DNA of 64,000 bases from Corticium candelabrum (GCF_963422355.1 NC_085090.1:2535411-2599410), one strand, 5' to 3'. Numbered from the stretch's first letter, positions 47,098-58,524 are shown. Notes: a model not told the origin generated them from the sequence alone. Numbers and translations: made by a program.

Positions 47098-47612
47098 AGC
47101 TCGGTAGGATTGATATTGCGTCGCTGCAATAGACAAAGTTCTAATCGAGCGCCCCGCCCCATCCGAAAGTGACCCAGCGTCCGATGACATCACGTGCTCA
47201 TTTTAAACCAATCGAAAGTCAGTCAGAGCTACTGGACGTATCTGGGTTATTCTATTCGTTCACATGGCATTGATGAAAGATTTCTTTAAGCGTGTGAGTG
47301 GTTTTCCCTGCCTTTTGCAAGTCCAGTCAAAGGACTGTAATGAACTAAGGATGAAAGAAAACGATTCAGGCTACGGTGCGGCAGCAACAAAGCAAAACGT
47401 CCGCGTATGTCTGTCAAAAGTAGATACGTGTTACTTTGTAACGCCAGACTACTGTGTCGCAGTGTGTTCTTTGTGCGATAGACGCTCGTCAGACGCAATA
47501 TACTATGTGAATGGTACATTGCCAGCGTCTTCGCTGACGCTTGTGTGAGAATTTTTGTCAGCGTCCAAGACACTCGCAGGACGCTGTGCCAGCGTCTTAC
47601 TGTGACCAAGGC
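47098..47612 (+). mobile_element. Harbinger-type MITE with MADF fragment (copy B)
   Basis: This is the counterpart of 12515-13026. It has a GACGCT/AGCGTC-rich right end (47525-47612) and a degraded left end. The interior codes for MALMKDFFKRVSGFPCLLQV, with QSKDCNELRMKEND after it, a MADF start, then loses the frame. It joins the next Harbinger-like end through one shared TTA. Confidence 0.7.
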
Positions 47613-47839
47613 TTAGGCTGGACTTACAATTTCCAAAGACTTGAGCGTCGCGTCGCATGCATCATGTCGCGTAGTACAAATTCAAATTGCAAATGGTCTA
47701 TGCAACGCGACGCATCTGAATAGAACTGAGTCCTATTTCAACGTCGAACTAGAAGTCGGAGCACGTCGCGTCGGAAGTGGCAATTTAGATCTTAACCAAT
47801 CACAGCCAAGTAGAAGTGTACGTGCTTGCTTCGTGAGCA

Positions 47840-48157
47840 ATGGCTACCGACATGTTGGACGTCGAGCGGTTGATAGAGAGTGTACGCAGCTGTCCTTGCT
47901 TGTGAAAGGTCAACTGCCAAGTATACAAGGACCTGCGTGCACAAGAAAACGCTTGGAAGTGGATTTCTAGCGAGTTGGGTGTCTCGGCAGAACTCTGACA
48001 AAAGAAATGGAAAAGTCTCAAAGACAAATACGTGAGGGAGCTTAAACTTCAGAAGAAGAAACGTTTGTCCGGGACAGGAGGTCCACGGCTAACGTCTTCG
48101 TGGGTTTTCTTCACTGTGATGACTTTTCTAGACATTTCCGTAAAGCACAGAACGTAA
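47840..48157 (+). pseudogene. MADF domain pseudogene (copy B)
   Basis: The ATG at 47840 opens MATDMLDVERLIESVRSCPC. An in-frame TGA replaces the Trp of the LWKV motif seen in copy A, and a frame break near 47993 follows VSAEL. The remainder (KKWKSLKDKYVREL, then FFTVMTFLDISVKHRT) is open in the second frame. The frame break is shared with copy A and the stop is private to B, which orders the mutations. Confidence 0.75.
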
Positions 48158-48763
48158 CGACTAGTACAATATTTCTTCTCTTTTTTTGTGTGTTTCCGTG
48201 TTCTTGCCTGTCTGTTGATCTGTTGGTCCGTCAATCTGCTTGTCTGCTTTCGTGATATCTGTGTCTTTCTTTACCTGCATGTCTAGCTATTGGTTGCCCC
48301 TTGTTACAACGCGCCGGTGTCAGTACTGTTTCTGTCTCCTTTTACTGTACCTACTACTGTTCAGGCTGCATTTGCTGTGAGTCTATGCATGCACTTCTTG
48401 CAAGTTCAGTATCTCTAGTAATAACTCTATTTTATTGACAAACAGAACGGACAGCAATTTTTCATTGCTGGAAAGTCAACAACAGGAGAACCAGCCAGGA
48501 GAAAGCGAGCCAACAGAGAGTGAACTCTATGACAGTGATAAGACAGTCGACAATCAAGAAAGATAAATGTATGGACTTCGACTTGATATATTGCTTCCTT
48601 TCACAAGCTAATTTTTCCAACTGCAGCAATAAAGCACACAACAGCTCGGTCATTTGTTAGGTAGAGACTGGACCACGTCAACCAAGTATCACTCCTGCCA
48701 TAAACAGAAAAAGACGTCATAAGGGACGAGAAGATGAGCTAGATTGTTTTAGCACAATTACGC

Positions 48764-48765
<2 letters not shown>

Positions 48766-48818
<53 letters not shown>
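48766..48818. repeat. TA microsatellite
   Basis: A pure TA run. It lies in the part of R2 that corresponds to the 200-N gap of copy A and may explain that assembly break. Confidence 0.97.
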
Positions 48819-48819
<1 letters not shown>

Positions 48820-49119
48820 CAACAACGAGTCAATGGTAATTGAGACGCCTCAAGAGACTACGATGAACTTACCTGTACAAATATAACACGAAATAGACTA
48901 CTTTTTGCCTGGTTACAACTACAGTGATAAATGAAGAACAACTAAAGCAGTCAAGTAGATAGACGATTGTGACAGAGTGACAATTACTGTAAGTAGTGTA
49001 TACCAGAGTACTAATCAGATTAGAGACACTACATGAGTATTGGATAGCTTTAGTTGAGGCTTGATAGTTGATTTTGGGACCAAAGCTAGGCATTTCAATG
49101 TTAACACCGCCAGACTTCC

Positions 49120-50475
49120 ACGATGGGCATTAATCTTGAGTGCCTACGAGTACGACTTAGAGTATACAACAGGAGAGGAAAACAAGGGGCAGAGTTACTG
49201 ACAACATTACTTCTTCTAGTCACTGTTGTAGATCCTAAACAAAGAAGTTTTCGGTTGGATATCTCGACGATCTGTCAGTATCAGTACAAAAAGGAGCAAA
49301 AGAGACAAAGCCGATCCAGTACTAAGGAAAGCTTATCAGTTAACATTAAGAGGATGGAAAGACAATGTAGAACCAAGTTTACGACCTTATGTAAAACGAG
49401 TAAATTGGAGTTTAAGAAGTGTGTCTGATGTGTGGTACAAAGTAGTGCTTCCACCTAATCTACGGAAGAGTCTTTGAAAAACTACACGTAAACCCTCTTG
49501 CAGCAAGCGGTACAAAAGTGTCCGCAAGAAGCCATAACTATAGCAGCCGAATTTGTTTATAACACTGAAAGAGACCAGTAAATGCTGTGAAGTATATCAG
49601 TCGCAAAGGAACAAGCCGGTAGCTGGAGTCTCTCACGCATCGTTGTACCCACTTAATCCCTGGGAGACTGCACATGCCGATTTTGCTGAGATAGGAGGGC
49701 AAAACTATAATTATGGTAGCTTACTCGAAGTGGTTAAAAGTGCAAGAAATGAGGACCAACACAGCAAGCTAAACACTTGATGTGACCCCCAGAGTGTTTA
49801 GCTACCATGGGTTGCCGCAACGACTCGTTACCGACAGTTGACCTTAATTCCGGTCATAAGAGTTCCAAGATTTCATAAAGGGAAGTGGTATAAAGGATCA
49901 ACTTACAACGCTGTATCATTCCCAGAGTAACGGTTAAGCTGAACGTATGGTGCAAGTATTCAAGCAATCGATGGAACAAAGACTGGCAGGAAGATCAATT
50001 CAGCACCAGATACTGCTATTAATTAAGCTATCAGAAAACCCTAAATGCAGCTAAGGGTAAAGAAAACTATAGAATTACTGATAAGGAGAATATTCAGAAC
50101 AAGGTTGAGTCTGGTAAAGACATAGAATTCTGAAAATCAGGAAAGCAAAGTAGGAAGAGCAGATTGCAGCGACAGTCAATAATGGAATGGATACCTAGAC
50201 AAGAGCCGTGGAAAATGATTGCCGAAACCACTGTCCAACAGTTGAGACCTTGCTACTATCTGTTCAGCGTAGATGGAAATACAGGATATGTTCACCTGGA
50301 CCACATTGTGGTAAGCTACATCAAAAGTGTACGAAAAGAACAACCAAGAGTACCAAAGATAACTGTACCAGATATTCCAACCACTAATAAAAGTACTGTA
50401 ATAAACAGTGCACCACCAACCAGTCTACCTAATCAACACGTGACCTTACACGAACCAGGCAACAATCGCTAGCTA
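49120..50475 (+). pseudogene. Decayed Gypsy-like pol, copy B
   Basis: It has the same layout as 17337-18420. A frame near 49553-49780 has YQSQRNKPVAGVSHASLYPL and HADFAEIGGQNYNYG (integrase zinc-binding end and start of core). A last frame (50164-50472) carries PWKMIAETTVQQLRPCYYLF and GNTGYVHLDHIVVSYIKS. The first Cys pair of the zinc motif is further degraded here (Cys to Tyr). Stops and frameshifts are common. No LTR pair was identified. Confidence 0.68.
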
Positions 50476-50537
50476 CAGATAAAGATATAATATAGTCTGT
50501 TTGATTATTGAAGAGGACATGGAAACTGTGGTTAACA

Positions 50538-51290
50538 GTTACAGAAAGCAAATCAGCAAAACCTCGTTCTCTTTCACCTCTAAATAGTTTTTTTCTGACT
50601 ATGGTTCGTCTTCGTTTGGGGCTACAGATGAAAGACCTTAGCTACAGGTTTGGCTTCTCTCTTTCTCAAGTTTGTAATATTTTTTCACATGGATAAACTT
50701 TCTCTATTGCCATTTGAATGATGTTGACTGGTGGTTGCCAAGGGTCAGTCTACGTCGAAGTCTACCGCAGTCATTTAGAGAGGCAAAAACGACCTGCATC
50801 ATTGATGCAACAGAACTATTTAAAGAACGTCCTTGAGATAGGGGTTTGCAATCAGCTTTCTTTTCCAGTTACAAACCCCTCCACACTGTGAAAGCATTTG
50901 TTGCAATATCGCCATGTGGTCATGTTATGTTAGTGTCACGACTATTTACTGGTGCCATATCAGACAGGGAACTTACCAAAGCAGTCTGGTTTTCTTAATA
51001 ATTGGTGCCTGGAGACCAAGTCATGGCAGACAAAGGATTTATTATTGCTGACATTATCATGCTGGGGCATCTCTTGTGCTACCTCCTTTTCTAAAAGGAA
51101 GAGGTCGGTCTACCAGGAGCAAGTCATTAATGCCGGGAAGTGGCTTCTCTTAGACTCGACGTAGTAAGGGTGATCAGACGGATAAAGAATTATAGAATTT
51201 TGTAAGGCTTAACACTTAGTTCAAGCATGAATCTTTTAGATAAGGTATTTACTGTATGTTCGTCTCTAACAAATTTGCATCCACCTCTTG
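50538..51290 (+). pseudogene. IS4EU/ISL2EU-type DDE transposase, decayed
   Basis: The first piece (SPLNSFFLTMVRLRLGLQMK, then LSYRFGFSLSQVCNIF) is a typical helix-turn-helix preceding DDE_Tnp_4 in IS4EU/THAP-linked transposases. Frame-shifted pieces follow: a first-D region (IIDATELFKERP near 50801), a YKPLHTVKAFVAISPCGHV stretch, a SDREL region, MADKGFIIAD near 51025, and a terminal RVIRRIKNYRIL-like stretch near 51170. Stops and shifts break it. R2 homology ends just before it, so it may have truncated copy B. Confidence 0.65.
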
Positions 51291-51339
51291 TACGGTAGAT
51301 TTAATTTGTACGGTAGATTAATATTAATAGTGTCATTGA

Positions 51340-52000
51340 TATTAAGTTTGTTGTAAAGGTAAATATATTGGCTCTTGTTATAACATTATTCTGTACTCTA
51401 GTGTGCCACATGCTCCAGAATACATCACAGTACCATTTGCTGTTCAATTTCATTTTCATCGTGGACCATTTCATAATACTCAATTATTACAACATTAATA
51501 GTACCAACAGAACTCTATCTACTTGCTACCCAAGGTCCAACATGGTGTGCCTTCGTTGTATGGACACAATGTTTGCCTAAATTAGGAAATTTTTATGGCA
51601 AGTGTGTATTAGCAGAAATAGGTTCACATAGGTTTCTACTTGGCTTGCCTTCTTGTTATGTCCATGTGACCTTGCACTTGGTAGAAGTACTTGTGCTTTC
51701 TATTCAAGTGCAACTGCTCATCCTTCCATTGACAGTAGAAGCCAGGCATCTGTGCAGCTTCAGAGATCGTTTTTGTTCGTATTGAATATGGGCACTTGAT
51801 TTCAAGCACACCATCTCCGTCATCAACGTTAGCTGGATCGTAGATTAAACCATCTGGTGATGCTCTGTATCAACAAAAAGTCCACATTCCGATACCTGTA
51901 CCCCTGCAAGACCTGTTCGACGCTGCATTTCAAGGAATAATAAGCGACTTCGAACACCGAATGTCGCATATATCCATATCTCGTTTCCACTTATTCGTAT
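51340..52000 (-). pseudogene. YqaJ-type viral recombinase domain pseudogene
   Basis: The minus strand reads, from high to low coordinate, VQVSECGLFVDTEH, SPDGLIYDP (51848-51862), DGVLEIKCPYSIRT (about 51784-51810) and HKYFYQVQGHMDIT (about 51662-51690). These are the SPDG, E-x-K-CPY and QvQ signatures of YqaJ/lambda-exonuclease-like PD-(D/E)XK nucleases. The link between the first two is frame-shifted or shortened and a stop follows RRQAK, so it is not functional as read. In animals such domains are common in transposon-borne proteins. Its neighbour is an IS4EU-type transposase, and the two could belong to one former element. Confidence 0.72.
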
Positions 52001-52576
52001 TCGCGTCTCAAAGCGAATGGATCTGCTGGCGTCTCGTTCATTTTTTAATACGACAAAATCAAAAAGGCAACTGCGTTTCTGGTTTCTTCATAATTCTGCC
52101 TCAAACGCCCATGCACTGTACAGACTCGCGCTCTTTTCTACCTGCAGCTATCACCGTTCCGCTCCCAGGCCGTTCCGCTCCAAGTTCCCCAGCCTTCATA
52201 CGATGCGGAGCGTACGCATGCACAAATCAAGCCGCGATCACCGAGACCTCACCCATGGTGTCTTGCTCGTGCTAAACTCGTTGTCTCTACTAATCGTTTG
52301 ATAACGTGAGATTCGCTTGGCTTTCGCTACCGTCCAGCTCAAAGTGCTCATGAGGAAAGTTCTGTAACTGTTGCGTGTATCCCGATAGAAAACTTGTACG
52401 TGTCCCAGACCCGGATAGGTCACGCCTAACATATCATGTGCACGGATTCTTCTACTAGAAGTCATGATGCAAGCTGGATAGTAATTACGGGAAACATACA
52501 ACAGAACAGCACAAGTAAAAGAATAATAATCGCCGTTAATTAACAAGACGGTGGAAAATGAATCAGAAGATGGAAA
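52001..52576. other. Stretch without recognised gene
   Basis: Only short frames are present. It may contain upstream parts of the YqaJ gene on the minus strand, but nothing distinct was seen. It ends at the 5' LTR. Confidence 0.45.
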
Positions 52577-52774
52577 TGTAGTGAACTGTACAGGTTCTAC
52601 ATACTGTACGCATGTTGCATGTTAGCTGCATGATCGATAACAATTGGGGAACGCCAGATTCCTTTAGTAGTAACACGTTGAGTTCTGGACGTCACGTTGT
52701 CCTGTCTATCACGACGTCTCTCTCGGCCGCTTGTTCATCATCCTCGCGTCTGCTAACGATATAGGCACACGACA
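52577..52774 (+). repeat. 5' LTR of Gypsy element
   Basis: 198 bp, near-identical to 56016-56213, with TG...CA ends. It should hold the promoter of the element. TTTGGTGACATTGACG directly follows, in the primer-binding-site position; the tRNA was not assigned. Confidence 0.95.
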
Positions 52775-52796
52775 TTTGGTGACATTGACGTAATAC

Positions 52797-53171
52797 ATGG
52801 CCGACGCAGACGCAAACGCAGCTGCAACTGCTCTCACCACTACTGCTGCTACAACTCTTGCCGCTGTGAGCGTGAAACTTCCTCCTTTTTGGCCTACCGA
52901 CCCAGAAGTATGGTTTGCACAGGTGGAAGCACAATTTACCACCCGGAACATTACAGCTCAACGGACTAAATTCGACTATGTCATCACGTCTTTGAGCCCG
53001 GAGTTCGCAATGGAGGTGAGAGACCTTCTTCTGAAGCCGCCTACTGAGAATCCTTACGACATTCTTAAGGCCGAACTCATCAAACGTACTACTGCGAACT
53101 CATCTTGCTCTGCTACGCGAGTTTTCAGTTCTCACACAGATCAGTTCTCAAACCGGTCCTGCTGTCCATGA
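52797..53171 (+). pseudogene. Gypsy gag, C-terminally truncated
   Basis: The ATG at 52797 starts an Ala-rich leader followed by [20 protein letters not shown], a common capsid-start motif of metazoan Gypsy gag. The capsid core ([23 protein letters not shown]) follows. Shortly after KRTT (about 53095) similarity ends and the sequence runs into the region upstream of reverse transcriptase, with a stop at 53169. Gag C-terminus, zinc knuckle and protease are missing, consistent with an internal deletion. The product would be capsid-like but unable to complete the cycle alone. Confidence 0.82.
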
Positions 53172-53177
53172 TGTCAC

Positions 53178-55996
53178 CCACCACATCGAAACCACAGGAC
53201 CTCCCGTCTCTGCTCGCCCTCGACGGTTGGCACAGGAACGTCTTCGAGTAGCCAAGCACGAATTCGAGCACACGTTACAACTCGGGATCATACGCCCTTC
53301 GTCCAGTGCATGGTCCTCTCCCGTACACATGGTACCCAAGAAGACCGCCGGCGACTGGCGACCTTGTGGCGACTACCGGGCCCTGAATCGGATCACCGTT
53401 CCCGACCGTTATCCGGTCCCTCACATCCACGATTTTTCCTCTACACTGCAGGGCGCCACAACATTCTCCAAATTGGATCTTGTTAGGGCATACCATCAGA
53501 TTCCCGTCGCCCCCGGCGATGTGCACAAAACTGCGGTCACCACTCCCTTCGGGTTATTCGAGTTTGTGCGAATGCCCTTCGGCCTACGGAATGCAGCACA
53601 GACTCTTCAACGCTTTATGGATCAAGTTCTTCGCGGTCTCTCATTTGCGTATGCGAACGTCGATGATGTCCTCGTCGCAAGTACCACCGCTGATGAACAC
53701 CTCCACCACTTACGGATCGTTTTCGAGCGACTCGCCACTCATGGGATCGTTATCAACCCCAGCAAGTGCCTCTTTGGTGTCNNNNNNNNNNNNNNNNNNN
53801 NNNNNNNNNNNNNNNNNNNNNNNNNNNNNNNNNNNNNNNNNNNNNNNNNNNNNNNNNNNNNNNNNNNNNNNNNNNNNNNNNNNNNNNNNNNNNNNNNNNN
53901 NNNNNNNNNNNNNNNNNNNNNNNNNNNNNNNNNNNNNNNNNNNNNNNNNNNNNNNNNNNNNNNNNNNNNNNNNNNNNNNNNCCTCTTTGGTGTCAGCGAG
54001 CTCACTTTTCTCGGCCACCACATCGATCGACACGGTATCCGTCCTTTGCCCGACAAAGTTCAGACTGTTCGTAACTTCCCTCAACTACAATCTCCACGTC
54101 AATTGCGTCGATTCATTGGCTTAGTGACATTTTATCACCGCTTTATCCCTCACTGTGCTACGTTGATGCAACCTCTTCATGTCCTTCTCACTTCATCTAG
54201 CACAAAGGCTCAGACACTAACCTGGAGTGACAGCTCTCACTACCTTCAACGACACAAAAGAGGCATTGGCCAATGCTACCCTCCTCTCATACCCCACCGC
54301 CGATGCCCCGACCTGTCTCATGACTGATACGTCTGATACTGCAGTGGGAGCGGTCTTACAACAGTACAAGGACGACAAGTGGCACCCCATTTCTTTCTTC
54401 TCTAGGAAGATGACCCCTACTAAGCAACGCTATAGTGCCTTCGACCGGGAATTGTTAGCAGTCTACCTAGCCATCCGACACTTCCGGCATTTCCTTGAGG
54501 GCCGACAGTTTCATGTGCTCACCGATCACAAACCTCCAACGTACGCTTTAGGCACTCGCCTCGATCGCCACTCGCCTCGACAAGCTCGTCAGCTTGATTA
54601 TATCTCTCAATTCACCTCCAGCGTTCGTCACGTCCACGGACACGACAATGTTGTTGCTGACGCACTTTCCCGCATCGAATCTAATTGCTTGCTCTCAGGT
54701 CAACCGCCAGTCGTGGACTTTACTGCTATGGCTCAAGCACAATCTACGGATTCCCAGATTCGAGCACTCCAGTCGTCCCCGTCTGCTTCACTGGTCGTTG
54801 AAGCGATCTCCCTGCCTGACTCCCCGTGCCCACTCTACTGCGACACGTCTACCGGACTTCAGCGCCCTGTGGTGCCCCGGGAATGGCGACGCACTGTGTT
54901 TCATTCTCTGCACGGACTTTCTCATCCTGGCATCCGAGCAACTCAGAAGCTTATTACATCTTGGTTTGTATGGCCTGGCATCAATGCTGATGTTCGCCGA
55001 TGGACCCGCTCTTGTGTCCAGTGTCAACGTGCCAAGGTTCAGCGCCACTTCCGCTCTCCACCTTCTTCCTTTCCCGTCCCTGACGCTCGTTTTGACATCG
55101 TGCACATCGACCTGGTCGGACCACTTCCGCCATCACGAGGATTCACGTATCTTCTCACTTGTGTTGATCGCTTCACCCGATGGCCAGAAGTTATTCCCCT
55201 TACCACCTCGACGACCCACGTCGTTGCTCGCGCTTTCCTCAGTGGATGGAGATATCGCTTTGGTGTTCCGTCCACTATTGTTACAGACCGTAGTCGGCAA
55301 TTTGAATCACACTTGTGGAGCAACTTGATGACTCTACTCGGCTCTAAACGAGCTAGCACCACTGCTTACTACCCCCAAGCCAACGGTCTTGTTGAACGAT
55401 TCCACCGCCAGCTGAAAGCCTCCTTGAAGGCTTGCCATAACCCTACTGCCTGGATGGATGCTCTCCCACTGGTCCTCCTCGGTGTCCGCACCGCACTGAA
55501 AGCAGATATCTCGTCTACGGTAGCTGAGATGGTGTACGGCAGAACTCTTAGACTACCTGGAGAATTCTTTACTACCGCGCGCCCAACTCCTGTTGCTGAC
55601 CCCACTGACTATATATCTCAACTCAAAGCCCACATGCAGGTCATCCGTCCCACCCCACCTCGTCCTACGTCCGCTCTACCACATAGTCCACTGAGTGATG
55701 ACTTTGCGACTACCACTCACGTCTTCATCCGCCACGATGCTGTACGCAAACCCCTCCAAGCTCCGTATGATGGACCTTACCCAATCGTCGACCGGACTGA
55801 CAAACATTTCACCGTGGATAGGAACGGTCGCAAAGGCACTGTGTCCATTGATCGCTTGAAGCCTGCTCATCTACATTGTGACACCGTGACCTCCCCCAGC
55901 GAGTCTCCTGACCCACCTTCTACATCAGAATGCCGGCATACTCGCTCGGGACGACGAGTTCACTTTCCACGACGTCTTTCTTCATACGTGTCGTAG
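53178..55996 (+). pseudogene. Gypsy pol: RT, RNase H, integrase, with frameshift
   Basis: RT runs from about 53227: [51 protein letters not shown]. The active-site motif reads [11 protein letters not shown], so the usual first Tyr of YxDD is Asn. A 200-N gap lies at 53782-53981. After it come LTFLGHHID and LRRFIGLVTFYHRFIP, then a frame change near 54230. The second frame (to 55996) carries RNase H (MTDTSDTAVGAVLQQ, FSRKMTPTKQRYS, FDRELLAVYLAIRHF, LTDHKPP), integrase HHCC (HGLSHPGIRATQKLI, CVQCQRAK), DDE core (IDLVGPLP, VTDRSRQFES, YYPQANGLVERFHRQLKAS) and a GPY-type end (DGPYPIVDR). No chromodomain was seen. The break and the Asn make autonomous activity unlikely. Confidence 0.92.
53782..53981. 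other. Assembly gap of exactly 200 N
   Basis: The 13 bases before the gap (53769-53781, CCTCTTTGGTGTC) are repeated directly after it (53982-53994). The flanks probably overlap, and the true missing length is likely zero or negative. Confidence 0.95.
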
Positions 55997-56015
55997 AACA
56001 CTGGCGGGGGAGTAG

Positions 56016-56213
56016 TGTAGTGAACTGTACAGGTTCTACATACTGTACGCATGTTGCATGTTAGCTGCATGATTGATAACAATTGGGGAACGCCAGATTC
56101 CTTTAGTAGTAACACGTTGAGTTCTGGACGTCACGTTGTCCTGTCTATCACGACGTCTCTCTCGGCCGCTTGTTCATCATCCTCGCGTCTGCTAACGATA
56201 TAGGCACACGACA
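56016..56213 (+). repeat. 3' LTR of Gypsy element
   Basis: 198 bp matching the 5' LTR with one difference seen. It is preceded by a polypurine tract and followed by GAAA. Confidence 0.95.
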
Positions 56214-56317
56214 GAAATGATGCCTAGTACTAAACGAGAGTTTGACATCCAGCGAGTGGATCCTGCCCATCTGCCATCTCCCATTTCTGCCAACTCATTC
56301 AGACATTCTTGCAGCGG

Positions 56318-56318
<1 letters not shown>

Positions 56319-56380
<62 letters not shown>
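56319..56380. repeat. TA microsatellite
   Basis: A pure TA run between the Gypsy element and the Tigger-like element. The about 100 bases before it show nothing. Confidence 0.97.
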
Positions 56381-56384
<4 letters not shown>

Positions 56385-56448
56385 TTTACCCGACCGTCTA
56401 GATTTCTACCAAACCAGCCCCTCCCCTTTTCTACTTATTAATTAATTA

Positions 56449-57264
56449 CAGTGAAACCTGTACCAGCGACCACCTCTCAGCGACCACCCGGCTTTAGCGA
56501 CCGCATCTGCCTGGCACGGAACGTTGTCCCATACAATAGCTACTGTACTAAGCGGCCATCTGCCCAACGCGACCAACGACCGCTAATCCAAAGGCCCTAA
56601 AGCAAATTAACACCAGCGACCGCAACGTACCTTTTTCGTCTTGATTACACATTACAACCCGGCTGTCACCTCTCAAAGGTGTTGCCGACACACACGCGAT
56701 CATGTGAAGAATTCGCAGACAAGTGGGAAAAAACCTCCTACATCAAGCACAAAGGCGGTGTGAGGGTCGAGACAGAGAGGATGTCGTTGACGCTGGACAA
56801 CATGGCATTGACACAAGTGACACTGAAGATGATCATGACTATGATCCACCTCAAATTCGAGTTCAAACATACAAACAAGACGTAGAGCTTGTGGACGACC
56901 TATTCCAGTTGTCACTCATCAAAAATGATCAGAAAATGCTGGATTTGGTTGCAAAGCTGGAAAGTGTGGTGCAGAAGATGAGTTTAGAAGCCAGGCAGCA
57001 GCAAACTCTATCCATTTTCTTTTCCCTGTCACAGTAGCTAGCTTTGATTAGAACAGTCTGTAATTACATGGACGAAATACAGTATGTACATTCCACAATA
57101 CAAGAACGAGACGTTTAGAACTTTGTAAGATCCGTGTAGTGGTGATCTGGCATGCAGGGCTCTAGGTGTGTAGAAGCGCAAGGCTTCCTCTACTAAGCGA
57201 CCACCTATCCTAACGAGCAATACCCCTGGGTCCCACAGGTGGTCGCTTAGTACAGGTTTCACTG
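56449..57264. mobile_element. Non-autonomous pogo/Tigger-like element
   Basis: The left end is CAGTGAAACCTGTACCAGCG and the reverse complement of the right end is CAGTGAAACCTGTACTAAGC. Both continue with GACCACC. GCGACCAC motifs recur inside both ends. TA precedes the left end, but CA rather than TA follows the right, perhaps mutated. At 816 bp it lacks the DDE core and keeps only a short C-terminal coding remnant, so it would depend on a relative for movement. Confidence 0.8.
56723..57037 (+). pseudogene. Tigger-like transposase C-terminal remnant
   Basis: The frame ends with an acidic stretch (SDTEDDHDYDPPQ) followed by a helical region (VELVDDLFQLSLIKNDQKML, DLVAKLESVVQKMSLEARQQ). The position just inside the right terminal repeat and the acidic-helical make-up fit the C-terminal tail of a Tigger/CENP-B-type transposase. 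DNA-binding and catalytic parts are absent. Identification rests mainly on context. Confidence 0.45.
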
Positions 57265-58520
57265 CAATTACAATTAGGGAAGATGACTGCTACAAATCAG
57301 ACAACGCTCAGTCTCAAGAGAGGAAACAATGTACTCAAACAGTTGCACATTCACACACGCGCGCGCGCATTTCTTTTACCAAATCCAACTAATGCAGATT
57401 AATGGACTAGGAGACAGTGCAGTGTCGATTCCTAGTCAATTAGCAATAGGAATTCGGTCCTCTCAATTCCATTTCTGTGCTTCGTACATGCATGCATGAA
57501 AATGTCTAACTAATGACCATACCCTTCTGACATCTGGAGGGAAGTACACCGGCGTTTCACTGCATGCTCTTTAAAAATTTAGTAAATTTTATTCATGTAA
57601 CAAATAAGATAACAACCTTAGACTCTAGATTTCAGACGTCAACAACCTCAAACTCTTACGTACTATAGGTTCCATAGACTCAAAACAACATTATACTACA
57701 ACTACTCTGGCTACATGGTTTGCTATCATATGATACTCTAAAGATAGCAATTAGGTATTTGTTCTAACTAATTGACGCAACGTTGTACGGTTCGCTGTAA
57801 CTCTAATCGTAAATGGTGTGTCGTACCGCCGGAAGACAGAGTTTCTTCGCAAAAATCATTGCTGTCCCAACAGAAAGTTATAAAACTTCCTGGTTTTATG
57901 TTTGATGGAAGAAATACTCTTTGTCACCCTGTTCATCAATTTGAAGCTTTGCCATTGCAGTCTCGCACTCAGTCAACTGACTTTCCGAAATACCGTGACC
58001 AAACCTGTTCAATATAGTCACAATTTGACTACTTCCGGTCAGCTGCTTCATAGCAAGCGGTAGCGCTACGCGCTTTGGAGTTTTGAGACGACCGCGACTG
58101 CAGCTGTACACTAAGTCCTGCCCAATAGAAATAATTCTTCTATGAGTCGAATCCGATTGCGGCGTCACTTTTGTGTGGAGACTTAAAGGGTCGAATGATT
58201 GGTCTTCTCAAATTAACCAACTCGAGAAGTTGTACTACGAAGTAGGAATTTGACAATTGCTGTTGTGAAGATCAGACGAATTGGGACGAACCGGCATCGT
58301 TTTCGGCATTTCCAAATTGCTTATCTCAAGATCGCTGCTACAGCAAAAACCGTAGAGGTATTGTCGGCAATAACATCGGAGAAGTAATAGTCATCTGCAG
58401 TGTCCGGAGGACCGTTAGCGTTATGAGAGTCGTCTACATTCATAGATGCGCTAGCATTCATTTGCTGAATGCGTTCTAGAAGAATACCCAATGGTGCAGC
58501 ACTGCTAAAACATATTGAGC
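57265..58520. other. Stretch without recognised gene
   Basis: Short frames on both strands match nothing recognised. A small GCGC tract occurs near 57358. No repeats or element ends were seen. Confidence 0.45.
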
Positions 58521-58524
58521 TTGA

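Larger units (their letters stand above)
46510..50537 (+). repeat. Dispersed repeat R2, copy B
   Basis: It realigns with 8106-8380, 12193-13026 and 16400-18590. The hAT (GATGT site near 46788) and Harbinger (single TTA at 47613-47615) insertions are absent. It is the compact form of the unit and is complete across the stretch that is an N gap in copy A. The TCA microsatellite at 46829-46873 lies inside it. Confidence 0.88.
52577..56213 (+). mobile_element. Young Ty3/Gypsy LTR retrotransposon, internally deleted
   Basis: Two 198-bp LTRs (52577-52774 and 56016-56213) start TGTAGTGAAC and end CACACGACA, with one difference seen (C to T within TGCATGATCGAT). GAAA flanks the element at 52573-52576 and 56214-56217, a short target duplication. 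A purine tract GGCGGGGGAGTAG sits just before the 3' LTR. At about 3.6 kb (with 200 N) it is shorter than a full element because the gag end and protease are missing. The order gag, RT, RNase H, integrase is Gypsy-type. Confidence 0.95.
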
